From the NCBI GenBank assembly GCA_014728785.1, contig WJKZ01000219.1, forward strand, positions 1 to 7,577: a stretch of 7,577 bases of DNA, given 5' to 3'. A program made the position numbers and the translations under genes. The notes beneath the pieces were generated by a model that saw only the letters and a list, made by a program, of their open reading frames with translations, was not told where the DNA came from and ran no database searches. How positions within the stretch are numbered: position 1 is the stretch's first letter; every line of letters starts with the position of its first letter. Positions 1 through 6,187 of this stretch are shown here, one piece after another. Origin of the DNA: Candidatus Omnitrophota bacterium (lineage in GTDB: Bacteria; Omnitrophota; Gorgyraeia; Duberdicusellales; 4484-171).

Positions 1-474
1 GGGAAGCTTGTGAAACTATGCACTTCTCAGGAAAAGATCATAACCGTCGACCCCAAAGAAGACCATTTCGATTATTACAAAGACGTCACTGCTTTGACTC
101 CCAATCTTAAAGAAGCCCAGACTGCCGCAAATTTACACATACGCCAGAAAAAGGAAATACCCTTACTGGGAGATATAATTATGAAGAGGTTGACACCTAA
201 AGCTTTGCTTGTAACTTTGGGAGAAGACGGGATGATGCTTTTTGAGAGGGGGAAATACACCCATATTCCTACCGCAGCACTGGAAGTTTTTGATGTAAGC
301 GGAGCAGGGGATACTGTAATTTCGGTTTTTACCCTGGCTTTGGCTTGCGGGGCTTCTTATGTAGAGGCTGCTTTGCTTTCGAATTTTGCCGCAGGTATTG
401 TAGTAGGAAAGCTGGGTGCAGCTACCGTAACGAAAGATGAAATCTTCAAGGTGATTAATGGAAAAAGATCTTAA
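1..474 (+). CDS. PfkB-family sugar kinase, probable D-glycero-beta-D-manno-heptose-7-phosphate kinase (HldE/RfaE domain I), 5'-truncated by the window
   Basis: The frame is open from base 1, so this is the C-terminal half of a longer gene; the GTG at position 10 is an internal codon, not a credible start. Visible landmarks are VDPK (bases 46-57), a TPN motif a few codons later, the PfkB signature SGAGDT with its catalytic-base Asp at 310-312, and a VVGKLG segment (400-417). These match the second half of the HldE kinase domain, which phosphorylates heptose-7-phosphate at O-1 in the cytoplasm during ADP-heptose synthesis for the LPS core. The protein stops where the kinase domain normally ends, so the cytidylyl/adenylyltransferase half of bifunctional HldE is absent and must be a separate gene if present. 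The gene overlaps kdsB by 17 bases. The family call is firm. The exact substrate is inferred from motif similarity and the LPS neighbours; another ribokinase-like sugar kinase remains possible. Confidence 0.82.
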   Translation, partial: GKLVKLCTSQEKIITVDPKEDHFDYYKDVTALTPNLKEAQTAANLHIRQKKEIPLLGDIIMKRLTPKALLVTLGEDGMMLFERGKYTHIPTAALEVFDVSGAGDTVISVFTLALACGASYVEAALLSNFAAGIVVGKLGAATVTKDEIFKVINGKRS

Positions 475-1216
475 TATAATAGGGGTAATACCGGCACGTT
501 ACGAATCACGCAGACTTCCGCACAAACTTTTGAGAATAATTCACGGTAAGACTCTGCTTCAATGGACCTGGGAGAATGCAAAAGCCGCCCGTCTTCTGGA
601 CCGTTTAGTAATTGCCTGTGACCACCCCGATATACAGAAGGCTGCCCGGGATTTCGGAGCAGAAGTTGTCATGACTTCCCCCGAGCACCCCTCGGGTTCG
701 GACCGCATCGCTGAGGCAGTCAGAGATATTGAGGTCGAAGGAGTAATAAACATCCAGGCGGATGAGCCTCTTATGCATCCTTCAATTATCGATAGCCTGG
801 CTCTGGAGATACTCTCCAGCAGCAAAATAATTATGGCTACCGTTAGAAAAAAAATCGATATCAAAGAGGATATCAAAAACCCTAACGTGGTTAAAGTTAT
901 ATGCGACAAATCGGATTTCGCTATTTATTTTTCCCGTTTGCCGCTGCCTTACTATAGGCAAAAGTACACTTCGCAGTTATACTATAAGCATCTGGGAATA
1001 TACGCTTATACCAAGGATTTCCTTTATACCTTTAAAAATTTGCCTTCTTCCTATTTGGAAAAAGCCGAGAAACTGGAACAGTTAAGAGTGCTTGAGGCCG
1101 GCTATAAGATAAAGGTGATAGAGACTCAATTTGATTCCTACGGTGTTGATGTGGAAGCCGATTTAGATAAAGTTAAAGAAATAATAGCTCAGAAGATATT
1201 TTTTCGGGGGAGTTGA
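458..1216 (+). CDS. kdsB: 3-deoxy-manno-octulosonate cytidylyltransferase (CMP-Kdo synthetase)
   Basis: This cytoplasmic enzyme activates Kdo with CTP to give CMP-Kdo, the donor for Kdo transfer to lipid A. The 252-residue length is normal for the family. Motifs in order: VIPARYESRRLP (residues 10-21, nucleotide-binding loop), HPSGSDRIAE (77-86), QADEP (100-104, family form QGDEP, with metal-binding Asp102), YFSR (157-160), KHLGIYAY (177-184), EQLR (207-210) and GVD (229-231, with the second metal-binding Asp231). The start at 458 is supported by AAGGTG at 448-453, four bases upstream, and by an N-terminus that lines up with known KdsB. Translation is probably coupled to the upstream kinase through the 17-base overlap. 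Two family-conserved glycines are replaced: His22 in RLPHK (usually RLPGK) and Ala101 in QADEP. The identification is otherwise secure. Confidence 0.95.
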   Translation: MEKDLNIIGVIPARYESRRLPHKLLRIIHGKTLLQWTWENAKAARLLDRLVIACDHPDIQKAARDFGAEVVMTSPEHPSGSDRIAEAVRDIEVEGVINIQADEPLMHPSIIDSLALEILSSSKIIMATVRKKIDIKEDIKNPNVVKVICDKSDFAIYFSRLPLPYYRQKYTSQLYYKHLGIYAYTKDFLYTFKNLPSSYLEKAEKLEQLRVLEAGYKIKVIETQFDSYGVDVEADLDKVKEIIAQKIFFRGS

Positions 1217-1253
1217 CTTCTGCTGGGGGAATCTTTAGGCCTAAACGCAGAGG
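1217..1253. repeat. Inverted repeats in the kdsB-kdsA gap
   Basis: TTTAGGCCTAAA at 1234-1245 is a perfect 12-base palindrome. Around it, CTTCTGC (1217-1223) can pair with GCAGAGG (1247-1253), with one G-U pair. The two structures do not share a centre. This could be an RNA hairpin between kdsB and kdsA, a protein-binding site, or chance. No U-run follows, so it is not a rho-independent terminator. Confidence 0.35.
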
Positions 1254-1290
1254 AAGCCAGATAGCTTAGTTTGTTATGACCTGTTTAAAT

Positions 1291-1295
1291 AAGGA
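1291..1295 (+). promoter_or_regulatory. Ribosome-binding site for kdsA start at 1300
   Basis: AAGGA lies four bases upstream of the ATG at 1300 and inside the reading frame of the longer start at 1276, which has no comparable site. The spacing is a little short. It is the main evidence for the shorter KdsA N-terminus. Confidence 0.5.
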
Positions 1296-1299
1296 TAAA

Positions 1300-2067
1300 A
1301 TGATATTCATAAGCGGTCCTTGTGTTATCGAAAACCGCAGGTTGGTTTTAGATACCGCTTTATACCTTAAAGAGCTTTTGGCGGATTATCCGTTTGATTT
1401 TATTTTTAAGGCGAGCTTTGATAAGGCAAACCGCACTTCTTTAAAATCGTTTCGCGGCCCGGGGCTTAAAAAAGGTTTAAAAATCCTTGAGGCGGTAAAG
1501 AAAAAAACCGGAGTAGCGATTTTAAGCGATATACATTTACCAGAACAGGCTGACTATGCTAAGGATTTTCTGGATGTCATTCAGATACCGGCTTTTCTTT
1601 CCCGTCAGACAGATTTACTGGTAGCGGCGGGAAAAACAAAAAAAACGGTAAATATAAAAAAGGCTCAGTTTATGTCTCCCTACGATATTAAATATGCGGT
1701 GGAGAAGGTGGAATCTACCGGCAATAAGAGTATTTTTCTTACTGAGAGAGGTACGGTTTTCGGTTACAATAATCTGGTGGTGGATTTCCGTTCATTCGGC
1801 ATAATGAAAGGCTTCAACCATCCGGTTATTTTTGACGTGACTCATTCTCTTCAATTTCCTTCCGGCAAGGCCGGAATATCGGGAGGAGACAGAAGCTTTG
1901 TTCGTCCCCTGGCCCTGGCAGCCGTTGCTGCCGGTGTAAACGGGTTCTTTATGGAGGTCCATCCACGACCCCAAAAATCATTGTCAGACAAACATACCTC
2001 TTATCCTCTTGATAAGTTGAAAAAACTATTAACGGATATAGAAAGGGTGTATAAAGCCGTACGTTAA
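1300..2067 (+). CDS. kdsA: 2-dehydro-3-deoxyphosphooctonate aldolase (Kdo-8-phosphate synthase), metal-dependent class
   Basis: KdsA condenses phosphoenolpyruvate with arabinose-5-phosphate to Kdo-8-phosphate in the cytoplasm. Family motifs are clear: SGPCVIE near the N-terminus, FKASFDKANRTS, FRGPGL, IQIPAFLSRQTDLL, ERGTVFGYNNLVVD, FDVTHSLQ and EVHP. Numbering from the ATG at 1276, Cys16, His190, Glu227 and Asp238 occupy the metal-ligand positions of the Aquifex enzyme. The non-metal E. coli class has Asn in place of the Cys. Two in-frame starts are possible. ATG 1276 gives 263 residues but has no nearby ribosome-binding site. ATG 1300 gives 255 residues, has AAGGA at 1291-1295, and starts right at the first barrel strand (MIFISGPC), so I chose it. 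The product is certain; the start is moderately sure. An 83-base gap separates it from kdsB, and kdsD follows 9 bases after its stop. Confidence 0.95.
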   Translation: MIFISGPCVIENRRLVLDTALYLKELLADYPFDFIFKASFDKANRTSLKSFRGPGLKKGLKILEAVKKKTGVAILSDIHLPEQADYAKDFLDVIQIPAFLSRQTDLLVAAGKTKKTVNIKKAQFMSPYDIKYAVEKVESTGNKSIFLTERGTVFGYNNLVVDFRSFGIMKGFNHPVIFDVTHSLQFPSGKAGISGGDRSFVRPLALAAVAAGVNGFFMEVHPRPQKSLSDKHTSYPLDKLKKLLTDIERVYKAVR

Positions 2068-2076
2068 AAATATTTT

Positions 2077-3084
2077 ATGGGCAAAAAAAAGAGAAAACCG
2101 GCAGTGGGTAATTTAGATAAGAAAAAAATTATGAGCTGGGCTAAAGATGTCCTGGATGTCGAAAAAAGGGGAATTTCCGACCTGATAGAGCGGTTAGACG
2201 GCGGGTTCCTCAAGGCTGTAAAATTAATGGCTGCCTCAAGCGGCAGAGTTGTAATTACAGGTATGGGGAAAGCGGGAATAATCGGCCAGAAATTTTCGGC
2301 TACCCTCTCTTCCACGGGGACTTCTTCGTTTTGGCTGCATCCGGCAGAAGCGGTGCATGGAGATCTGGGTAGTGTTAAAGTAGACGATGTGGCGGTTGTC
2401 TTATCATATAGCGGAGAAACCGATGAAATAAAGAATCTTATACCCTTCATAAAAAAGATAGGAGCCAAAATAATAGCTATTACCAGCAATATAGATTCCA
2501 GCCTTGCAAAGTATTCAGACGCTGTCGTCTGCGTTAAGGTTGACAGGGAAGCTTGTGCTCTGGGCCTGGCTCCTACAACTTCTACCACCGCAATGCTTGC
2601 GATATGTGACGCGATATCTGTGGTTTTGCAGAAAATAAAAGGTTTTAAGGAAAAAGATTTTGCCTTTTTTCATCCCCGCGGTTCTCTGGGGAGGAAACTT
2701 TTGCTAAAGGTAGGCGATATTATGCGCAGAGGTAAGTTTAACCCGATAGTAGAGGAAAACCTGCCGGTGAAAGAGGTTATTTTAAGGATTACCAGCGCTC
2801 ATGCCGGGGCAGCGGTGGTAGTCGACAAAAAAGGGGAAATGGCAGGCATATTTACTGACGGAGATTTAAGAAGAAATCTTGAGAAACACCCGCATTTATT
2901 GAGTAAGAAGATTAAAACCGTGATGACCAAAAACCCCATAGCAGTCAGAGTAGATTCGTTAGCTTCCGAGGCTCTCAATATCCTGGAGAAGAAAAAAATA
3001 GATGAGGTTCCCGTGATTGACAAGTTCAATCGCCCCAAAGGGATGCTCGATATCCAGGACCTGATTTCCGCCGGTCTTATTTAG
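2077..3084 (+). CDS. kdsD: Arabinose-5-phosphate isomerase (KpsF/GutQ family; SIS domain plus two CBS domains)
   Basis: KdsD converts ribulose-5-phosphate to arabinose-5-phosphate, the first committed step toward Kdo. The 335-residue length is typical. An N-terminal helical region precedes a SIS sugar-isomerase domain (about residues 45-185), then two CBS domains (about 212-270 and 280-335) ending in MLDIQDLISAGLI. Residues matching the E. coli catalytic set are Lys65 (GMGKAG), Glu117 (SGETDE), Glu158 (REACALGLAPTTSTT) and His199 (FFHPRGSLGRKLL), all at a constant offset of six. HGDLG (94-98) and FTDGDLRR (259-266) are also present. Two loop changes stand out: GKAG where GKSG is usual, and HPRG where HPGG is usual. 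No Shine-Dalgarno site is visible before the ATG at 2077, so translation probably depends on coupling to kdsA, which ends 9 bases upstream. GutQ/KpsF paralogues have the same fold, but the kds context favours KdsD. Confidence 0.94.
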   Translation: MGKKKRKPAVGNLDKKKIMSWAKDVLDVEKRGISDLIERLDGGFLKAVKLMAASSGRVVITGMGKAGIIGQKFSATLSSTGTSSFWLHPAEAVHGDLGSVKVDDVAVVLSYSGETDEIKNLIPFIKKIGAKIIAITSNIDSSLAKYSDAVVCVKVDREACALGLAPTTSTTAMLAICDAISVVLQKIKGFKEKDFAFFHPRGSLGRKLLLKVGDIMRRGKFNPIVEENLPVKEVILRITSAHAGAAVVVDKKGEMAGIFTDGDLRRNLEKHPHLLSKKIKTVMTKNPIAVRVDSLASEALNILEKKKIDEVPVIDKFNRPKGMLDIQDLISAGLI

Positions 3085-3115
3085 TCTGCGGTTACCAAGC
3101 GATAAAGGAAAAACA

Positions 3116-3649
3116 ATGCCGAAAAATAAGAAAACAATCTTTAAAAAAGTTAAACTGCTGGTTCTCGATGTGGACGGTGTTTTGACCAAGGGGGAAATCA
3201 TATATGACAGCACCGGCAGAGAATTAAAAATTTTTAATGTAAAAGACGGCCTGGGTATTTATCTGCTTTCAAAGATGGATATACCGACAATATTTCTTTC
3301 TGCCCGTAATTCACCCATGCTCAAAAAAAGAGCAAAGGATATGGGGGTCAGAGAGGTAATAGGAGGTATATTGCCTAAAGAAAACCATCTGAATTATATA
3401 ACCGATAAATATAAGGTTGAGGCCGGGAAAGTATGTTTTATAGGAGATGATTTAATCGATATCGGTATAATGGAGAATGTCGGTATAGGTGTTGCGGTTA
3501 GAGATGCTCCTCTCATCGTACGCAAAAAGGCCGATTATGTTACGCTCAAAAGGGGCGGAGAAGGTGCGGTCAGAGAAGTAGTAGATCTGATATTTAAAGC
3601 GAAAAATTTAGAAAAAAAAGTCTATAATTTTGTAAAAAATCCTTTATAA
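3116..3649 (+). CDS. kdsC: 3-deoxy-D-manno-octulosonate 8-phosphate phosphatase (HAD superfamily, KdsC)
   Basis: KdsC removes phosphate from Kdo-8-phosphate to give free Kdo, the substrate of KdsB. At 177 residues it is the usual capless HAD size; such phosphatases act as tetramers. HAD motif I is DVDGVLT with nucleophile Asp18 and acid/base Asp20. Motif II is Ser62 in FLSAR (family form often TGR or SGR). Motif III is Lys88 in GGILPKEN, and motif IV is GDDLID with Asp111, Asp112 and Asp115. The ADYVT and GGEGAVREVVDLI segments are typical of KdsC. The ATG at 3116 has AAGGA at 3105-3109, six bases upstream. The gene lies 31 bases after kdsD, the same order as in gammaproteobacterial yrbH-yrbI. 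A short lysine-rich N-terminal extension precedes the first strand. An 89-base AT-rich gap follows. Confidence 0.93.
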   Translation: MPKNKKTIFKKVKLLVLDVDGVLTKGEIIYDSTGRELKIFNVKDGLGIYLLSKMDIPTIFLSARNSPMLKKRAKDMGVREVIGGILPKENHLNYITDKYKVEAGKVCFIGDDLIDIGIMENVGIGVAVRDAPLIVRKKADYVTLKRGGEGAVREVVDLIFKAKNLEKKVYNFVKNPL

Positions 3650-3701
3650 TAGAGAAACTGCTTTTTCTCATAACTTTTACCATAAAAAATACAGATCTCG
3701 G

Positions 3702-3729
3702 TTAACCTTTAATTATTATCTCATATAAA
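3702..3729 (+). promoter_or_regulatory. Possible sigma-70-type promoter before lptCA-lptB
   Basis: TTAACC (3702-3707, four of six matches to the -35 consensus) and TATAAA (3724-3729, five of six matches to the -10 consensus) are 16 bases apart in the AT-rich gap after kdsC. Transcription would start about 7 bases past the -10 box, close to the ATG at 3739, leaving almost no leader. The -35 box overlaps the palindrome GGTTAACC (3700-3707). AT-rich DNA often yields such matches by chance, so this is a weak call. Confidence 0.25.
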
Positions 3730-3738
3730 TTTAATAGG

Positions 3739-4530
3739 ATGATACTTAAAACCGTATTTTTATGTATTGTTATCTTGTTTTCAGGATTTCGGGATTGCTA
3801 TACCTTTGGACAGCAAAAGATTAAAGATTTTAACCTTTCCAATTTCAATACCGATGGTTCACAGAAGTGGGAAATGAAAGGTGAAGAAGCTGTAGTCTAT
3901 GATAATTATATCGATGTAGAAAAAGTTAGGGCTCAGTACTACTCCAGTAACGATACGATTACTATAACTTCCAAAAAAGCCCGTCTTAACAAAGATAATA
4001 TGGATATTCACCTTGAAGGTGATGTTTATATAGTAAACAGAGACGGGGTAAACCTTTCAACACCGTCTCTTGACTGGAAAAGAGATGATAACGAAATCCG
4101 TACCGTCGAAAGAGTGGTTACGGCCAAAGATGATATGAAGATAAAAGCCAGAGGCATGTCCGCGGACACTGAATTTAAGAACGTCGACTACAAGTCCGAG
4201 GTCCAGGCTTTTTTCCCGGGAAAGAAGACGGAAGAAGCCATAACCATTACATGTAGCGGCCCGCTGGAAATAGATTATAATCAGGGAACAGCTGTTTTTA
4301 GAGAGAATGTAGTGGTGGTTAATGAACAGGGAAAAATGTTTTCTGATTTGGCAACTTTGTATTTTGATAGCGAAAAAAAAGAAATAATAAAAATAGTAGC
4401 GGAAGGAAATGTGAAGATAGTCAGAGACGATAATGTCACTTTTTCCCAGAAAGCGATATACCAGGGTAAAGAAGAAAAAATTATTCTGGAAGGTAAACCG
4501 AAACTTTTTTATTTTCCCGAAGAGAAATGA
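3739..4530 (+). CDS. LPS transport periplasmic bridge protein, apparent LptC-LptA fusion
   Basis: This is a 263-residue envelope protein. A short hydrophobic segment (about residues 5-16, after Lys4) looks like a signal anchor or signal peptide; no lipobox is seen at Cys20. Residues 27-158 read as an LptC-type domain: IKDFNLSNFNTDGSQKW, repeating beta-rich LEGDV and STPSLDW elements, then RGMSAD (138-143), matching the GM.AD motif of LptC. After a short linker, residues 167-256 resemble an OstA/LptA domain: SGPLEIDYNQGTAVFRENV, SDLATLYFD, AEGNVKI, and a final LEGKPKL. LptC receives LPS from LptB2FG and LptA extends the periplasmic bridge, so one chain may do both. The LptA part is about 90 residues, shorter than E. 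coli LptA (about 158 mature). The gene overlaps lptB by four bases (ATGA). No Shine-Dalgarno site precedes the ATG, and there is no other Met before residue 46. The family is well supported; the fusion reading is inferred from motifs. Confidence 0.8.
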   Translation: MILKTVFLCIVILFSGFRDCYTFGQQKIKDFNLSNFNTDGSQKWEMKGEEAVVYDNYIDVEKVRAQYYSSNDTITITSKKARLNKDNMDIHLEGDVYIVNRDGVNLSTPSLDWKRDDNEIRTVERVVTAKDDMKIKARGMSADTEFKNVDYKSEVQAFFPGKKTEEAITITCSGPLEIDYNQGTAVFRENVVVVNEQGKMFSDLATLYFDSEKKEIIKIVAEGNVKIVRDDNVTFSQKAIYQGKEEKIILEGKPKLFYFPEEK

Positions 4531-5249
4531 GATTACTCGAAGTTGCAAACCTTAATAAGTCTTACGGCAGCCGCAGTGTTGTTAAGGGCGTATCTCTTTC
4601 GGTGAGGAGAGGAGAAATTGTAGGTTTACTCGGCCCCAACGGAGCCGGTAAAACCACTACTTTTTATATGATTGTAGGTATTATTCCTCCGGATGAAGGC
4701 AGCATTTCTTTTGATAACCAGGATATTACTTATTTGCCTATACACCTGAGAGCTAAATTCGGAATCGGTTATCTGTCCCAGGAGCCTTCCGTATTCAGGA
4801 AGTTAACCGTTGAGGAAAACATTATGGCTATCCTGGAGACCTTATCTTTAAACAGGGCAGAGCGAAAAAAACGTTTGGAGGAATTGCTTAGAGAGCTTGA
4901 CATAATTCATTTACGCAAAAGCAAGGCCTATACATTGAGCGGGGGCGAGATGCGCAGGCTTGAAATTACCCGTGCTCTTGTTACCAACCCCTCTTTTTTA
5001 TTACTGGATGAACCTTTTTCGGGTATAGACCCGATTGTGGTAAAAGAAGCTCAACAGATAATAAAAGACTTAAAAGACAAAGGTATAGGTATTCTTGTAA
5101 CTGACCATAACGTGAGAGAGACTCTTTCTATAACCGATAGAGCGTATTTAATAGCAGAAGGAAAGATTCTTATTTCCGGCACCTCCGGCGATTTAATAAA
5201 CGACAAGAAAAGCCGGGAGATTTATTTAGGCAGAGATTTCAGTATGTAA
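4527..5249 (+). CDS. lptB: LPS export ABC transporter ATP-binding protein LptB
   Basis: This cytoplasmic ATPase drives LPS extraction from the inner membrane with LptF and LptG. Its 240 residues match the usual length. Walker A is GPNGAGKTT (36-44), the Q-loop Gln is 85, the signature is LSGGEMRRLEITRAL (137-151), Walker B is FLLLDE (157-162) and the switch His is 194 in VTDHNVRETL. The DHNVRETL segment and the C-terminal YLGRDFSM are hallmarks that separate LptB from branched-chain amino acid LivG/LivF relatives. The signature carries Met142, Leu145 and Thr148 where E. coli has Arg, Val and Ala; all are mild changes. The start codon overlaps the stop of the upstream Lpt gene (ATGA), with only a weak GAAGAG purine stretch upstream, so translation is probably coupled. 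lptF and lptG are not in the window. Confidence 0.96.
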   Translation: MRLLEVANLNKSYGSRSVVKGVSLSVRRGEIVGLLGPNGAGKTTTFYMIVGIIPPDEGSISFDNQDITYLPIHLRAKFGIGYLSQEPSVFRKLTVEENIMAILETLSLNRAERKKRLEELLRELDIIHLRKSKAYTLSGGEMRRLEITRALVTNPSFLLLDEPFSGIDPIVVKEAQQIIKDLKDKGIGILVTDHNVRETLSITDRAYLIAEGKILISGTSGDLINDKKSREIYLGRDFSM

Positions 5250-5271
5250 CATATCTACTAAGGGAGGGATT

Positions 5272-6159
5272 ATGAAAGTTGATGTAAAAAAGCTTAATAA
5301 GATTAAACTGAGCATGAGAGTTGAAGTTGAAGGGGAGGAATTCCAAAAAGAAAAAGAGCAGGTTTACCGTGAATGTTCTAAAAACCTTAAAGTTCCCGGT
5401 TTCAGGCCCGGTACTGCTCCCATGGATGTGCTGGAAAAACATCATCCTAAGATTTTAAAAGAAGAATTCTTAAAAAAATCATTACCTCAATTTTACCAGA
5501 AGGCGTTAGATACAGAAGACATTCTGCCTGCCAGCCTTCCCAAGATTCATGGAGTAGAAGTTCTTGAAGATTCTTTTTCTTTTTCGGCTGATCTGGAGGT
5601 AAGGCCCGAAGTGGAGGTGTCCGAGAATGTCTACAAGGGGATAAAGATTAAGGACAAAAAAGTAAAAGTAGAAGGAGCAGAGATAGAAAAAGTCCTGACC
5701 AACCTTAAAGAAGGTATAAAAAAAGTCACCGGCAGAGATCTCGATGACAATGAGATAGCCCGCTGGGCTTCTTATCCTGAAGTTTCGGAATTAAGAGAAG
5801 CGGTGAAAGCTCAATTATTTATGGAAAAGTCGCGCCAGCGAAGGCAGGATATAGAGAACCAGCTTAAAACACATCTTTTGAAGTCCTGTAAGATAGATTT
5901 ACCGGCAGAGCAGGTAGAGCAGCACCGCAAAGAGCTGCTTAACAGAGAAATGTATAATCTTCGCATGCGGGGCGTTCCCGAAAAAGACATCGAGAAATAC
6001 AAAAAGGATGTCGACGACAAGCTTAAACCCATAGCAGAAGAAGATGTTAAGCTCTACTATATCCTGGAAGCTATAGCAAAAAAAGAGGAAATCAAAAACG
6101 GAAAAAATTTAGCCGATAAAGTTTTCGGTTTTCTGTTCAGTCAGGCAAAATACGGATAG
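5272..6159 (+). CDS. tig: Trigger factor, compact form lacking the PPIase domain
   Basis: Trigger factor is a chaperone that binds near the ribosome exit tunnel and shields nascent chains. The N-terminal ribosome-binding domain is clear (about residues 1-112), with the docking signature GFRPGTAP at 43-50. A linker helix follows (about 135-155, EGAEIEKVLTNLKEGIKK). The sequence then passes straight into the C-terminal chaperone domain: DLDDNEIARW, YPEVSELREAVKAQL, and LPAEQVEQHRKELL (210-223). The FKBP-type isomerase domain normally inserted between these, about 100 residues, is missing. A second shortening seems to occur near residue 275: the helix ending AIAKKEEI leads at once to the terminal NLADKVFGFLFSQAK. 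Total length is 295 against about 430 in E. coli. The frame is uninterrupted, so this looks like a native short form. AGGGAGGG at 5261-5268 supports the ATG at 5272. It sits 22 bases after lptB and 28 before clpP, and tig-clpP is a common pairing. Confidence 0.88.
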   Translation: MKVDVKKLNKIKLSMRVEVEGEEFQKEKEQVYRECSKNLKVPGFRPGTAPMDVLEKHHPKILKEEFLKKSLPQFYQKALDTEDILPASLPKIHGVEVLEDSFSFSADLEVRPEVEVSENVYKGIKIKDKKVKVEGAEIEKVLTNLKEGIKKVTGRDLDDNEIARWASYPEVSELREAVKAQLFMEKSRQRRQDIENQLKTHLLKSCKIDLPAEQVEQHRKELLNREMYNLRMRGVPEKDIEKYKKDVDDKLKPIAEEDVKLYYILEAIAKKEEIKNGKNLADKVFGFLFSQAKYG

Positions 6160-6187
6160 ATTATTACTTTAACAAGGAGGTTACTAT

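Noticed and set aside
10..12. GTG at position 10 as the start of the first gene
   Set aside because: The frame is open to base 1 and the protein begins in the middle of the PfkB fold, so the real start lies upstream of the window.
2064..2588. 174-residue open frame on the minus strand opposite kdsD
   Set aside because: It lies wholly opposite the conserved SIS domain of kdsD and shows no family motif. It is a shadow frame.
3652..3669. GAGAAA and TTTCTC arms just after kdsC, looking like a terminator
   Set aside because: The six-base stem is AT-rich and has no clear U-run after it. It is too weak to call a rho-independent terminator.
4057..4548. Long open frame on the minus strand opposite the Lpt fusion gene and lptB
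   Set aside because: It is rich in Phe, Tyr and Ile, as expected from the reverse complement of purine-rich coding DNA. It has no recognisable motif and lies opposite well-supported genes.
5272..6159. Frameshift or pseudogene explanation for the short trigger factor
   Set aside because: The frame is continuous, both flanking domains stay in phase, and the ribosome-binding site is strong. A native short form fits better than decay.
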